The position numbers were made by a program, and so were the translations under genes. A stretch of 64,000 bases of DNA from assembly GCA_002862645.1 (NCBI GenBank), contig PKDQ01000020.1, positions 26,990 through 90,989 of the forward strand. The letters are read 5' to 3'. Below the pieces are notes generated by a model. It made no database searches. It was not told the DNA's origin and worked only from the letters and a program-made list of their open reading frames with translations. Below, in pieces: positions 39,413 to 48,694 of this stretch. This DNA is from Flavobacteriaceae bacterium (GTDB taxonomy: Bacteria; Bacteroidota; Bacteroidia; Flavobacteriales; Flavobacteriaceae). The number at the start of each line of letters is the position of its first letter. The stretch's first letter is position 1.

Positions 39413-40999
39413 ATGAAAAAACGCTTGTTTAGTATATTGATTGCACTTATGGCACTATCCTTACTTGGGATTATTGTGGTGCAAATTTTTTGGATACAAA
39501 CCAATCTTTCTAATCGTGAACGTGAATTTTCCTTAAGTGTCAATAATGCTTTGGCTGCCGTTTCAGAGCAAATCAAAGAACGCGAGCTTCGTGACTACAT
39601 CAGTGCTACTCAAAAAATTATGGACAGCCTTGGTACTCCCAAAGCATCCCAACTGACAGAAGTATTTCAATATATTGACCGATCTGCAATAGACAACAAA
39701 ACCCTTTTGGTGTCCCGTGGTATTATTGAAGATTCCTATGGCATTTTTCCAGAGTTATTTGACCCCGCCACTTCCGATTCTACCCCCATACTGGATTACC
39801 GTAGTGTTAAAGCCACTACAGTTTTAGAAGAAGATCTCGAGGGAACCATAAATAGGATGTCTGCTTCTGAACGTATGCAGCGCATTGAGCGCTTGTCTTC
39901 AATGGATAAGGCCAAATACGAAAGTATCTTTATGGATATTGCGGCTACAAAGGCCGTTGAAAAACGTGTTAGTAAGTTTGAATTAGAATTACTTTTGGGG
40001 CAGGAGCTTTTACTTCGAGATATTGATGTAGGTTTTGAATTTCGTGTTTTTGAAGGAAACCGTATGTCTAGTTTGGGTACAGATCAGTTTCTACAAAATA
40101 TCAATAAGACTACTTATAGAATGCCGCTTTTTGTTGATGAAAATGGCCTGAGTAAATATGAATTGCGTCTCATTTTTCCAGAAAAATCAGCTTTTTTACG
40201 ATCATCTGTATTCAGCTCTATTGCGCTTTCTATTTTGTTTACAGTCGTTTTGATTTCGGTATTTGCCATCACCTACTTCCAAGCGTTAAAGCAAAAGAAA
40301 ATATCAGAGATAAAAACGGACTTCATCAACAATATGACACACGAGTTTAAAACACCTATTGCGACCATTCAGTTGGCATTAGACGCTTTGGGAACTGCTG
40401 CCATTGCCAATCAGCCTAACAAAGTAACGCAATACCTTGGCCTTATTAGAGATGAAAGTAGGCGAATGAATACTCAAGTCGAGAATGTACTGCAAATTTC
40501 GAGGCTAGACAGACGGGAGTTGGAACTCACAACAGCTCTAATTGACCCCCACATTCCAATAAAAACAGCTATTGAGCATGTACGCCTTTTGGTAGATCAA
40601 CGGGAGGGTTCACTTCATGTGTCTTTGGATCCCTTGCAAATCAAACTACCCTTATCCGAATCGCACATGACCAATGTTTGGGTCAATCTGCTGGAAAATG
40701 CCATCAAATACAGCGATGATATAGTTGAAATTGATTTGAAAACCAGCGTTACAAATGAAGCCTTTGAGGTTACGGTACAAGATAAAGGAATAGGGATGAG
40801 CAGCCATGTCAGAAGGAAGGTGTTTAATCGTTTTTATAGGCAAGAGTCTGGCGATATTCATACCGTTAAGGGCCATGGATTGGGGCTTTCTTACGTCAAA
40901 CGCATCGTTGAATTACACAATGGCACGATATATGTAAAAAGTCAACTCAAAAAGGGAAGTACTTTTACAGTTCGTTTTCCACTTAAACACAAATTATGA
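39413..40999 (+). CDS. sensor histidine kinase (RprX-like)
   Basis: 528 residues. Two transmembrane helices (about 9-30 and 265-290) flank a periplasmic sensor domain. The dimerisation domain carries the phosphorylated His310 in NNMTHEFKTPIATI, and the ATPase has N-box NVWVNLLENAIKYS, GIGMSS and GHGLGLSYVK. It resembles RprX of Bacteroides; the stimulus is unknown. It overlaps its response regulator by four bases (ATGA). Confidence 0.92.
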   Translation: MKKRLFSILIALMALSLLGIIVVQIFWIQTNLSNREREFSLSVNNALAAVSEQIKERELRDYISATQKIMDSLGTPKASQLTEVFQYIDRSAIDNKTLLVSRGIIEDSYGIFPELFDPATSDSTPILDYRSVKATTVLEEDLEGTINRMSASERMQRIERLSSMDKAKYESIFMDIAATKAVEKRVSKFELELLLGQELLLRDIDVGFEFRVFEGNRMSSLGTDQFLQNINKTTYRMPLFVDENGLSKYELRLIFPEKSAFLRSSVFSSIALSILFTVVLISVFAITYFQALKQKKISEIKTDFINNMTHEFKTPIATIQLALDALGTAAIANQPNKVTQYLGLIRDESRRMNTQVENVLQISRLDRRELELTTALIDPHIPIKTAIEHVRLLVDQREGSLHVSLDPLQIKLPLSESHMTNVWVNLLENAIKYSDDIVEIDLKTSVTNEAFEVTVQDKGIGMSSHVRRKVFNRFYRQESGDIHTVKGHGLGLSYVKRIVELHNGTIYVKSQLKKGSTFTVRFPLKHKL

Positions 41000-41703
41000 T
41001 CAAGGAAAAGAAAAAGGTTTTATTGGTTGAAGATGACCAAAATTTTGGAAGCATTCTTCGTGACTTTTTGGAAATCAACAACTTTGATGTAACTCTTGCC
41101 CGCAACGGGGTAGAAGGAGGTGAAAAATTCAACAAGGGAAGTTTTGATATCTGTTTGCTAGACGTCATGATGCCCTACAAGGACGGATTTACTCTAGCCA
41201 AAGAAATACGCAAGACAGATGTTGGCGTACCTATTATCTTTTTAACAGCCAAGTCCATGAAGGATGATGTTGTCAAGGGATATAATATAGGGGCAGACGA
41301 CTACTTGACCAAGCCTTTTGATTCTGATGTACTCTTATTAAAAATGAAGGCCATGTTCCAGCGTATGGAACAACAAGTAGTTAACTTAGATAAAGCCAAC
41401 CACCTCTTTACTATTGGCAGGTTTTCTTTTAATGCAAAACTTCGTGAATTGTCTTTGGAAGACAATCCCCCGATTAAGTTATCCCCTAAAGAAGGTGCTT
41501 TACTTCAATTACTGGCACTTCACCTAAATGATTTAATGCCTCGGGAACTGGCGTTAAAAAAGATTTGGAAAGACGACACCTATTTTACGTCTCGCTCTAT
41601 GGATGTTTATATTGCAAAACTCCGCAAGCACTTAAAAGTAGACTCAAATATAGAAATAAGCAATATCCACGGAGAAGGATTTAGTATGACGGTCTCAGCT
41701 TGA
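40996..41703 (+). CDS. OmpR-family response regulator (RprY-like)
   Basis: 235 residues. Receiver domain with acidic residues E12-D14, phospho-acceptor Asp56 in CLLDVMMP and Lys near 105 (YLTKPF); winged-helix DNA-binding domain from about 135 with KEGALLQLL and SRSMDVYIAKLRKHL. Partner of the kinase upstream; the pair resembles RprXY, for which I recall links to sodium transport and stress control in other Bacteroidota. Targets here are unknown. Its last nine bases overlap the end of xerD. Confidence 0.93.
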   Translation: MIKEKKKVLLVEDDQNFGSILRDFLEINNFDVTLARNGVEGGEKFNKGSFDICLLDVMMPYKDGFTLAKEIRKTDVGVPIIFLTAKSMKDDVVKGYNIGADDYLTKPFDSDVLLLKMKAMFQRMEQQVVNLDKANHLFTIGRFSFNAKLRELSLEDNPPIKLSPKEGALLQLLALHLNDLMPRELALKKIWKDDTYFTSRSMDVYIAKLRKHLKVDSNIEISNIHGEGFSMTVSA

Positions 41704-42591
41704 TCTAGGGTGAAATTTTGAAATGGCATCTTTAAGATGTCGTTGACTCATGTGAATATACCGCTCTGTGGTCGTAATGCTCGCGTGGCCCATCATGTGT
41801 TGTACCAATTGAATGTCTGCTCCGTTTTCCACCAAATGTGTTGCATATGAGTGTCGAAGGGTATGCGGACTGATGTTTTTAGTAATGTTGGCCAATACTG
41901 CTGCCTTTTTAACAATGGTATAAACCATCGCTCTAGTAATGGATTTGCCCCTGTTGTTTAAAAACAAGACATCTTCAAAGCCCCTAGCTGCAGGCTTATG
42001 TCTATAAAGATTCTCATACTCCCTAACAAGTTTTATGGTGCTGTCGGCTATGGGTGCCCAGCGCACTTTATCTCCCTTTCCTTTAACCCGTATTAGGCCT
42101 TTTTCAAAAAAGAGATCAGCGCATTTGAGCTCGGTAAGTTCGCTTACACGTAATCCGCAACTGTAAAGTAATTCCAATATGCAATGATTTCGCATACCGT
42201 GTTTATTTTTTTTATCTATGGATTGAATTAATGCATCTACTTCTTCAATGGCTAAGGTGTCTGGAAATGTTTTACGTGTTTTAGGTGTTTCAAGCAATAG
42301 CGTAGGGTTGTCTTTCCGGTACCCTTCAAGTTCTAGATACCCAAAAAAACCCTTAATCCCAGAAAGGATACGCGATTGGGTAGGAGGCTGCACCTCTTTT
42401 GAAAGCTGATAGACAAAATCTTTCAGGTTGTCTGCATCTATATTTTGGGGCTTATTGTTGTTGCCTAAGCTTTCGCAATAGCGCATAAGGCGCTTTACAT
42501 CAAACTGATACCCTTCTATGGTATTTTCTGATAATCCTTGTTCTAATCGCAAGAAATATCCATAGTCCTCTAAAGCTTTTTTCCATTGCAT
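41695..42591 (-). CDS. xerD: site-specific tyrosine recombinase XerD
   Basis: 298 residues. N-terminal SAM-like DNA-binding domain (about 5-90) and catalytic domain with Arg148 (CGLRVSEL), Lys172, His243-x-x-Arg246 (HTLRHSYATHL), His269 (GHAS) and Tyr278 (TTERYIH). It resolves chromosome dimers at dif with FtsK and usually a XerC partner. It is a chromosomal housekeeping type, with no mobile-element features around it. I start at ATG 42589-42591; a TTG two codons earlier lies in the -7 box. Confidence 0.94.
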   Translation of the reverse strand: MQWKKALEDYGYFLRLEQGLSENTIEGYQFDVKRLMRYCESLGNNNKPQNIDADNLKDFVYQLSKEVQPPTQSRILSGIKGFFGYLELEGYRKDNPTLLLETPKTRKTFPDTLAIEEVDALIQSIDKKNKHGMRNHCILELLYSCGLRVSELTELKCADLFFEKGLIRVKGKGDKVRWAPIADSTIKLVREYENLYRHKPAARGFEDVLFLNNRGKSITRAMVYTIVKKAAVLANITKNISPHTLRHSYATHLVENGADIQLVQHMMGHASITTTERYIHMSQRHLKDAISKFHPRSS

Positions 42592-42594
42592 ACC

Positions 42595-42602
42595 CAAAAA
42601 TA
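42595..42602 (-). promoter_or_regulatory. -7 box (TATTTTTG) just before xerD
   Basis: TATTTTTG on the minus strand ends three bases before the xerD ATG, so a transcript from it would be leaderless. No -33 TTG at the normal distance. Confidence 0.4.
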
Positions 42603-42625
42603 CGGATTGATTGACAAGAGTTTAT

Positions 42626-42633
42626 TAGTTTTG
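42626..42633 (+). promoter_or_regulatory. aroQ -7 box (TAGTTTTG) with possible -33 TTG
   Basis: TAGTTTTG fits TAnnTTTG and lies 13 bases before the aroQ ATG. A TTG at 42607-42609 is 16 bases upstream, one less than the usual minimum. The box shares a 55-base divergent region with the xerD box. Confidence 0.5.
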
Positions 42634-42646
42634 AGCAAAATATCAT

Positions 42647-43066
42647 ATGAAGATTACCATCATTAACGGACCAAACCTCAATTTACTAGGTAAACGCGAG
42701 CCAGAAATTTATGGCACTCAAGGTTTTGAAGGATATTTAGAAGCGCTAAAAGCGCGCTATCCAAATATGGAGATTAGTTATGTGCAATCTAATATTGAAG
42801 GGGAGTTAATAGATGCACTTCATGCCAATGGCTTTACTGCCGATGGTATTGTTCTTAACGCAGGTGCTTATACCCATACTTCTGTTGGGATCGGTGATGC
42901 CATAAAAGCCATAGCGACTCCAGTGGTGGAGGTTCATATTTCAAACACCTTTTCACGTGAAGATTTTCGCCACACCTCTTTTATTACGCCCAATGCTAAG
43001 GGATTAATTCTCGGTTTTGGTCTAGATGTGTACCGCTTGGCTATCGAAAGCTTTATCGCTAAATAA
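42647..43066 (+). CDS. aroQ: type II 3-dehydroquinate dehydratase
   Basis: 139 residues, usual length for the small dodecameric enzyme. NGPNLNLLGKREPEIYG holds the catalytic Tyr23 and active-site Arg; ILNAGAYTHTS-type sequence (VLNAGAYTHTS) and HISNTFSREDFRHTS bind substrate. It makes 3-dehydroshikimate in the shikimate pathway. Its stop directly abuts the stop of the convergent SDR gene. Confidence 0.96.
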   Translation: MKITIINGPNLNLLGKREPEIYGTQGFEGYLEALKARYPNMEISYVQSNIEGELIDALHANGFTADGIVLNAGAYTHTSVGIGDAIKAIATPVVEVHISNTFSREDFRHTSFITPNAKGLILGFGLDVYRLAIESFIAK

Positions 43067-43924
43067 TTATACAGGTCGGTGGCGATTTCCTTTTGACAGC
43101 GACCTGTAAATAAACCAATCCACTAACTTATCTGGCAAGTAGTTTGCTACAATTTTAAATATAAACGTATTCTTGTGGACGATATATCTTGTCTTAGGAT
43201 GCTTTTTGGTAATACACTTTAGGATAACAGTTGACGTTCGCGTAACAGGCAGGGCTTTCTTTTCCGTATTCTCAATCATTTGATTGGCCTTTTGCAAAAT
43301 GTCATTGTAGTCTGTGTCAGCAAATGGTTTCATGCTGTTTAGGTTCTTGCCCCAAATCTTTGTTTTGATGGGCCCGGGTTCTATGGCCATCACTTTGATG
43401 CCGTAGCGGCGCAACTCTCTTCGGTAAACATCGGTCATACTTTCCAAGGCGTGTTTTGAAATTGAATAAACCCCGTTGAAAGGAGCGTTGAATAGTCCAG
43501 AAATAGAACTGATATTGATGATTCTTCCAGGTGCTCCCTTAAAATCGGGTGCTGCACCAAGTAGGGGTAAGAACGTATTGGTAATGCGCCGTACAGATTT
43601 CAGGTTTACATCCATCTGCTTTTCGAAATCTGCTTCGCTGACACATTGTAAGGGCCCTGGTACTGCTATGCCCGCATTGTTGATAAGCGCATCTATGCGG
43701 TCGCATGAATCAAAAACAATCTTAGCAGCTTTGGTTACTGCCTCTTGATCTTGTACGTCAAAAATAAGAGGGGTAAAGCCTTTGGGGTATGCTTCGGTAA
43801 GTGATTTAGCATCTGCCTCTTTGCGCACGCTTCCATAAATATGATACCCTTTATGGTGCAATAGTCGGAGGGCATCGCGCCCAATTCCAGATGAAACCCC
43901 TGTAATGACAATATTTTTTTTCAT
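43067..43924 (-). CDS. short-chain dehydrogenase/reductase
   Basis: 285 residues with the classical SDR pattern: TGVSSGIG cofactor loop (8-15), NNAG (86-89), catalytic Ser in NISSISG and YSISK active-site pair (near 153-157). The C-terminus is basic and hydrophobic, which may allow membrane contact. The substrate cannot be predicted; similar enzymes act on sterol-like or retinol-like alcohols. It is preceded by the lpdA terminator, so it is transcribed on its own. Confidence 0.88.
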   Translation of the reverse strand: MKKNIVITGVSSGIGRDALRLLHHKGYHIYGSVRKEADAKSLTEAYPKGFTPLIFDVQDQEAVTKAAKIVFDSCDRIDALINNAGIAVPGPLQCVSEADFEKQMDVNLKSVRRITNTFLPLLGAAPDFKGAPGRIINISSISGLFNAPFNGVYSISKHALESMTDVYRRELRRYGIKVMAIEPGPIKTKIWGKNLNSMKPFADTDYNDILQKANQMIENTEKKALPVTRTSTVILKCITKKHPKTRYIVHKNTFIFKIVANYLPDKLVDWFIYRSLSKGNRHRPV

Positions 43925-43938
43925 TAGCTCTAATGTAT

Positions 43939-43966
43939 AAAAAAAGCAGCCGTTAGGCTGCTTTTT
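43939..43966 (-). terminator. intrinsic terminator after lpdA
   Basis: A perfect stem of AAAAAGCAGCC with GGCTGCTTTTT around a GTTA loop (43941-43966), with a further T-run on the minus strand (43939-43945). It lies seven bases past the lpdA stop and ends that transcript. Confidence 0.88.
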
Positions 43967-43973
43967 ATTTTTT

Positions 43974-45365
43974 CTAGAGGTGGATTACCTCATCGTAGGC
44001 ATCTGCGACAGCCTCCATCATGGCCTCACTCATGGTTGGGTGCGGGTGCACCGCCTTCAAGACTTCATGCCCCGTCGTTTCTAGTTTTCGTCCCAATACC
44101 GCTTCGGCTATCATATCGGTCACCCCAGCTCCAATCATGTGGCATCCTAACCATTCGCCATATTTAGCATCAAAAATAACCTTGATAAATCCATCGGGTG
44201 TGCCACTTGCTTGGGCTTTTCCAGATGCAGAGAAAGGAAATTTACCTACTATAATATCTAGCCCTTGCTCTTTGGCTTGGGCTTCGGTTAGCCCTACAGA
44301 CGCAATCTCTGGACTGCTGTATGTACAACCTGGAATATTGCCGTAATCTAAGGGCTCAACGTGTTGACCGGCAATTTTTTCTACACATAAGATTCCTTCT
44401 GCTGAGGCAACATGTGCCAACGCCTGTCCTGCAGTAATATCGCCAATGGCATAATAACCAGGAATATTGGTTTGATAAAAATCGTTCACTAAAATTTTAT
44501 CTTTGTCAGTAGCAATACCAACGGATTCTAGGCCAATATTTTCAATGTTTGTTTTGATACCTACTGCAGAAAGAACTATATCTGCTACAAGTACTTCTTC
44601 GCCTTTTTTAGTTTTAACCGTTGCTTTGACACCCTTGCCGCTTGTGTCAACTGAAGTGACTTCGGCGCTTGTCATAACCTTAATCCCGCTCTTTTTAAAC
44701 GAACGCTCCATTTGTTTTGAAATTTCCTCATCCTCAACAGGAACGATACGTGGTTGGAATTCAATTAGGGTAACTTCTGTTCCCATGGCGTTGTAGAAAT
44801 AAGCAAATTCTACACCTATGGCACCAGATCCTACTACGATAAGTTTTTGGGGTTGTTTTTCAAGCGTCATGGCTTTTCGATATCCAATAACCTTATCACC
44901 GTCTTGTGGAAGACTCGGCAATTCACGTGAGCGTGCGCCTGCGGCAATGATGATGTTTTGAGCAGCTAATTCTTGCTCGCTGCCATCCTCAGCTTTTACG
45001 TGTATTTTCTTGCCCGGAAGTAAGGAGCCGTAACCCATGATGACGTCAATCTTGTTTTTCTTTAATAAAAACTGAACGCCCTTACTCATGGTATCTGCAA
45101 CAGATCTACTGCGGTTGACTACTGCATCAAAATCTTTGTCGTATTCTTTTACTTTTAGTCCGTAATCTTCGGCATGCTGTAGGTATTCAAAAACTTGCGC
45201 AGATTTGATAAGCGCTTTGGTAGGAATGCAGCCCCAGTTAAGACATACGCCTCCAAGACTTTCTTTTTCAACGATTGCTGTTTTAAGGCCTAATTGCGAA
45301 GCGCGGATTGCCGTTACATATCCTCCGGGTCCACTTCCTAAAACAATGATGTCGTATTTGCTCAT
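43974..45365 (-). CDS. lpdA: dihydrolipoyl dehydrogenase
   Basis: 463 residues, flavin disulfide reductase. FAD motif GSGPGG (10-15), redox pair Cys41/Cys46 in GGVCLNWGCIPTK, NAD motif GSGAIGVEF, and the His-Glu pair in HPHPTMSEA near the C-terminus. It reoxidises lipoamide in 2-oxoacid dehydrogenase complexes. No other complex gene is adjacent. I start at ATG 45363-45365 (MSKYDIIVLG), six codons after an upstream in-frame ATG; a TATTTTTG box is at 45381-45388. Confidence 0.96.
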   Translation of the reverse strand: MSKYDIIVLGSGPGGYVTAIRASQLGLKTAIVEKESLGGVCLNWGCIPTKALIKSAQVFEYLQHAEDYGLKVKEYDKDFDAVVNRSRSVADTMSKGVQFLLKKNKIDVIMGYGSLLPGKKIHVKAEDGSEQELAAQNIIIAAGARSRELPSLPQDGDKVIGYRKAMTLEKQPQKLIVVGSGAIGVEFAYFYNAMGTEVTLIEFQPRIVPVEDEEISKQMERSFKKSGIKVMTSAEVTSVDTSGKGVKATVKTKKGEEVLVADIVLSAVGIKTNIENIGLESVGIATDKDKILVNDFYQTNIPGYYAIGDITAGQALAHVASAEGILCVEKIAGQHVEPLDYGNIPGCTYSSPEIASVGLTEAQAKEQGLDIIVGKFPFSASGKAQASGTPDGFIKVIFDAKYGEWLGCHMIGAGVTDMIAEAVLGRKLETTGHEVLKAVHPHPTMSEAMMEAVADAYDEVIHL

Positions 45366-45380
45366 ATGGTAAAGTTTGTG

Positions 45381-45388
45381 CAAAAATA
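45381..45388 (-). promoter_or_regulatory. -7 box (TATTTTTG) upstream of lpdA
   Basis: TATTTTTG on the minus strand, 15 bases before the preferred lpdA ATG and within the upstream six-codon extension, which supports the shorter start. No -33 partner seen. Confidence 0.4.
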
Positions 45389-45400
45389 CGAAACAGATGG

Positions 45401-45901
45401 CTATTCTTTGCCTTTGTTTTCAGATTTAAAATCGATAGATACTGAATTTACGCAATACCGCAGCCCAGTTCCTGTTGGCCCATCGTTAAAAACGTGACCA
45501 AGATGTCCATCACAACTGTTACAGATGATTTCAGTTCGCACCATGCCATGGGTGGTGTCCTTTTCATACCTTATTTTCCCTTCAATGGCTGAATCAAAAC
45601 TAGGCCATCCGCAATCGCTCTTAAACTTTGAGCTACTCGCAAAAAGAGGTTCTTTACAGGCATAACAGCTATAGGTGCCTTCTTCAAAGTGTAGGTTGTA
45701 TTCGCCTGTATGTGGGTATTCTGTTCCCTTTTGGCGTAATATTCTAAAGGCCTCGGGATTTAGTTTGTCTTTCCAGTATGCGTCTGTTTTTTTCATGTCT
45801 TGAGCGGTTTCTGTTCTTTTCTCTTTTGTAGGTTCTTGTGCACAGGCCTGTAGGCTTAAAAAGAGGCACAAAAATAAGAAGGGGTACGTTAGTGTTTTCA
45901 T
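45401..45901 (-). CDS. msrB: peptide-methionine (R)-S-oxide reductase lipoprotein
   Basis: 166 residues. Lipoprotein signal ending LQAC (Cys20) places it in the envelope. The MsrB domain (about 38-158) has the zinc cysteines Cys79/Cys82 and Cys127/Cys130 and the catalytic Cys150 in RYCVNSVSIDF. It repairs oxidised methionine in periplasmic or surface proteins. It overlaps the hydrolase gene upstream by four bases. Confidence 0.94.
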   Translation of the reverse strand: MKTLTYPFLFLCLFLSLQACAQEPTKEKRTETAQDMKKTDAYWKDKLNPEAFRILRQKGTEYPHTGEYNLHFEEGTYSCYACKEPLFASSSKFKSDCGWPSFDSAIEGKIRYEKDTTHGMVRTEIICNSCDGHLGHVFNDGPTGTGLRYCVNSVSIDFKSENKGKE

Positions 45902-46761
45902 GATGCTTGAATAAATGACACTATTTTTTGGATAACGTTCTGGTCACGTAGAATCCTACGATGTCCAAGTCCTTTCGTAATCATTAGAGAGGCGTTTGGA
46001 TGCTGATCGTGTATGCTTTTGGCACAACTTACGTCAATATCTTGATCATCTTCATCGTGAATAATCAGTGTTGGTATGTGTTGATTTCGCACCACATGGC
46101 TCGCATCATATTCATTGATGTTGATGTTGTATTTTTCTTCAAAATAGGCTTTCATACGTTTGGATGTTCTGGGCTTTAAGCCCACAGACATGATGAAATT
46201 ATCAAAAATCGTGCGCATTTGGTCTCCAGAACCAATCGTGATGATTTTTTTAACATGTATATCTCCTTCACAATACTTTAAAATAGCCATGCTGCCAAGT
46301 GAGTGCCCAATGTAAATATCAAATGGGCCATAGCGATTATTTAGGGATTTTATGGCAGCTCCCCATTGTAGCATATTGGTGATTTTGCCAGTGGATTTTC
46401 CATGTGCGGGCGCATCAAAAGAAATTACATGATGGCCGTTTTTGTGCAGGCTTTCAGCGATTGCATAGAGCTGTGTGCCCCTTCCGCTCCAGCCATGGGC
46501 AAGAAGTACCTTTTCGCCTTTATTTTTCCACTCAAAACTCCGAATGGTTTCGTTTATTTCTTGAATTTTAATCCCCTCAGACTGGCAGTGTTTTAAAGCT
46601 TTTTGTTCTTTTTCGGGCAATTTAAACTTGAGGGGTTTTGAGAAGATATGTGCTGCAAAACGCATACCCAGTTCAGGCGACAAACCCTCAATTAACCTAA
46701 GGGACTGCCTAAGCCAGCTTGGTACGGCGATACCTTGCTTGTGCTTTTTTTTCTTTTTCAT
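45898..46761 (-). CDS. alpha/beta hydrolase
   Basis: 287 residues. After a Lys-rich N-terminus and a helical region, the hydrolase core starts at about residue 85 (VLLAHGWSGRGTQ), with the nucleophile in GHSLGSMA, the acid in IIHDEDDQDID and the final His in GLGHRRIL. It would cleave an ester or similar bond; the substrate is unknown. Coupled to msrB by an ATGA-type overlap, which may hint at a shared stress response, but that is only inference. Confidence 0.85.
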   Translation of the reverse strand: MKKKKKHKQGIAVPSWLRQSLRLIEGLSPELGMRFAAHIFSKPLKFKLPEKEQKALKHCQSEGIKIQEINETIRSFEWKNKGEKVLLAHGWSGRGTQLYAIAESLHKNGHHVISFDAPAHGKSTGKITNMLQWGAAIKSLNNRYGPFDIYIGHSLGSMAILKYCEGDIHVKKIITIGSGDQMRTIFDNFIMSVGLKPRTSKRMKAYFEEKYNININEYDASHVVRNQHIPTLIIHDEDDQDIDVSCAKSIHDQHPNASLMITKGLGHRRILRDQNVIQKIVSFIQAS

Positions 46762-46829
46762 TACACAAACTTAAGCTTATCTTTTTTTATGTCTTGAAAC
46801 ATTTTTGTTTATTTGAGAAAACAAAACAC

Positions 46830-48152
46830 ATGCCATTACACAAAAAGGGGGACAAACGTCTTTTACGCGCTTGGGCTTCGTACGATTGGGCAAATTCCGT
46901 TTATTTCCTTGTTATTTCTTCGGCTATTTTCCCACTCTATTATGGATATATATGTACTGATGAGACACATTTAGAAGTCTTTGGCATGTCGTTTAAAAAT
47001 ACAGCTCTTATAAGTTATGTAACGGCCCTTGCCTTTATGTTTATTGCCATTTGGTCTCCCATTCTCTCTGGTATTGCTGATTATATGGGCAACAAGAAAC
47101 GGTTTATGCAGTTTTATTGTTACTTGGGTTCAGCTGCCTGTGTTGGTTTGTATTGGTTTGAAATTGACAACCTTTACTGGGGGTTGTTGTTTTATTTTTT
47201 GGCACTTGTTGGGGCTTGGTCTAGTTTGGTTTTTTACAACTCTTACCTTCCTGATATCGCCTACCCAGAACAGCATAATAAAATTAGTGCACGTGGCTTT
47301 GCATTGGGATATGTGGGTAGCGTAATATTACTGCTAGTAAACCTCTTTATGGTGTTAAAGCCAGAGTGGTTTGATATTCCTGGTGAAGGAGGTACAGCTT
47401 CACTAACCGCCATGCGTTATTCATTTGTTATGGTGGGTATATGGTGGTTTGGATTTAGTCACATCGCCTTTTATCACTTGCCACGCGGTTTTAAAGACAA
47501 GGTATATACCAAAGACATTTTTTTTAATGGCTATCGTGAGCTCAAAATTGTTTGGAATAGCCTTCGCAACCTTACCCAATTAAAACGTTATTTGGGTGCC
47601 TTTTTTGTTTTTAGTATGGCCTTACAAACCGTCATGATCGTAGCTGCATATTTTGGCGAACAAGAAATCGCTTGGTCCGGTCAAGAGAAAACAATGGGGC
47701 TTATCATCAGTATTTTACTAATTCAAATCATTGCCATTTTCGGCGCACTGCTTTCTTCTAGACTTGCCAACACATGGGGCAATATTAAAACCCTCATACT
47801 GCTAAATGGCATATGGGTAGTCCTTTGTGTAAGTGCTTATTTTATCTACGAACCCATTGAGTTTTATTTCGTTGCTGCCTGTGTAGGACTTTGTATGGGT
47901 GGCATACAGTCTGTCGCACGCTCAACCTATTCACAATTGATACCTGAAACCCTTGACACCACTTCATATTTTAGTTTTTATGACGTAGCCGAAAAAGTGG
48001 GTATTGTTATTGGTATGTTGATGTATGGCACTATAGACCAAATAACAGGAAGTATGCGAAATGCTATTTTGTTTTTTGTGTTGTTTTTCTTTGTTGGAGG
48101 AATATTGTTAATCCGCTTATATCACAAGAATAAGTCCCTTACTTCAAGCTAG
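46830..48152 (+). CDS. MFS transporter, UMF1/Atg22-like
   Basis: 440 residues with 11-12 hydrophobic helices. The N-terminus LLRAWASYDWANSVYFLVISSAIFP is the hallmark of the UMF1 (Atg22-like) branch of the major facilitator superfamily, and MGGIQSVARSTYSQLIPE in the second half is also typical. Members may export amino acids; the substrate is unknown. I start at ATG 46830 because earlier in-frame starts lie in the divergent hydrolase gene and add a non-family extension. Its stop overlaps the degraded DUF2807 gene tail by four bases. Confidence 0.88.
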   Translation: MPLHKKGDKRLLRAWASYDWANSVYFLVISSAIFPLYYGYICTDETHLEVFGMSFKNTALISYVTALAFMFIAIWSPILSGIADYMGNKKRFMQFYCYLGSAACVGLYWFEIDNLYWGLLFYFLALVGAWSSLVFYNSYLPDIAYPEQHNKISARGFALGYVGSVILLLVNLFMVLKPEWFDIPGEGGTASLTAMRYSFVMVGIWWFGFSHIAFYHLPRGFKDKVYTKDIFFNGYRELKIVWNSLRNLTQLKRYLGAFFVFSMALQTVMIVAAYFGEQEIAWSGQEKTMGLIISILLIQIIAIFGALLSSRLANTWGNIKTLILLNGIWVVLCVSAYFIYEPIEFYFVAACVGLCMGGIQSVARSTYSQLIPETLDTTSYFSFYDVAEKVGIVIGMLMYGTIDQITGSMRNAILFFVLFFFVGGILLIRLYHKNKSLTSS

Positions 48153-48651
48153 TATTTACTTACCTCGCCTGAGCCAACAATTTTTTTGTTTACAGTAGCA
48201 ACATTTTTATTTACCATCACATCACCAGAACCTCAAATAGCAGCCTTAATCGCTGTTGCATCTGCAGCCACTTTCATGTCGCCAGAGCCGTTAAGTGAAA
48301 TCTTAGTCACTTCTTCAACAGGTACTTCAACGTGAATGCCTTTTTTCCAAGAAGGTTTTAAGTTAAAGTGGTCTTTGGTTTTGATGCGTAATTTGCCATT
48401 AGTATTGTTACTTCAATATATTCTAGGATATTATCTTCTACGGTTAGCTTTATACTTCCTTCGCTTCCTTCGACGAGTAGGGTATTCATTCTACCATGAA
48501 CACTTAAAGCATCATATGCGTCAACGGAACGTGTTTCGGTTGTTATCTTCCCGCTTCCTTTAATCGTATTATTCCATTGTGCATTCGTACAGCCAATAAA
48601 AAACAGGAGTAGTGAACTTAAAAGCAGGTGTGTTGTTTTTATGATTTCCAA
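48149..48651 (-). pseudogene. decayed DUF2807 (head GIN domain) lipoprotein
   Basis: The first 82 codons encode a lipoprotein signal (LLLFFIGCTNAQ) and the start of a DUF2807 beta-helix (IKGSGKITTETRSVDAYDALSV, then LTVEDNILEYIEV). Near 48409-48411 the frame is lost, as if one base were deleted; the next frame continues the family (NTNGKLRIKTKDHFNLKPSW, ISLNGSGDMKVAADATAIKAAI) until a TGA at 48233-48235 where a Ser codon is expected. After it the frame goes on (GSGDVMVNKNVATVNKKIVG) to TAG at 48149-48151. The repeats are also fewer than in full-length members. Two lesions make a sequencing error unlikely as the sole cause. Confidence 0.85.
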
Positions 48652-48694
48652 GATTTTGAATATTAATAATGACTTTTGAGGCTAAATGTTACAA

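Noticed and set aside
41695..42591. Tyrosine recombinase as sign of a mobile element
   Set aside because: Sequence and length fit chromosomal XerD; no attachment-site repeats or phage or plasmid genes nearby.
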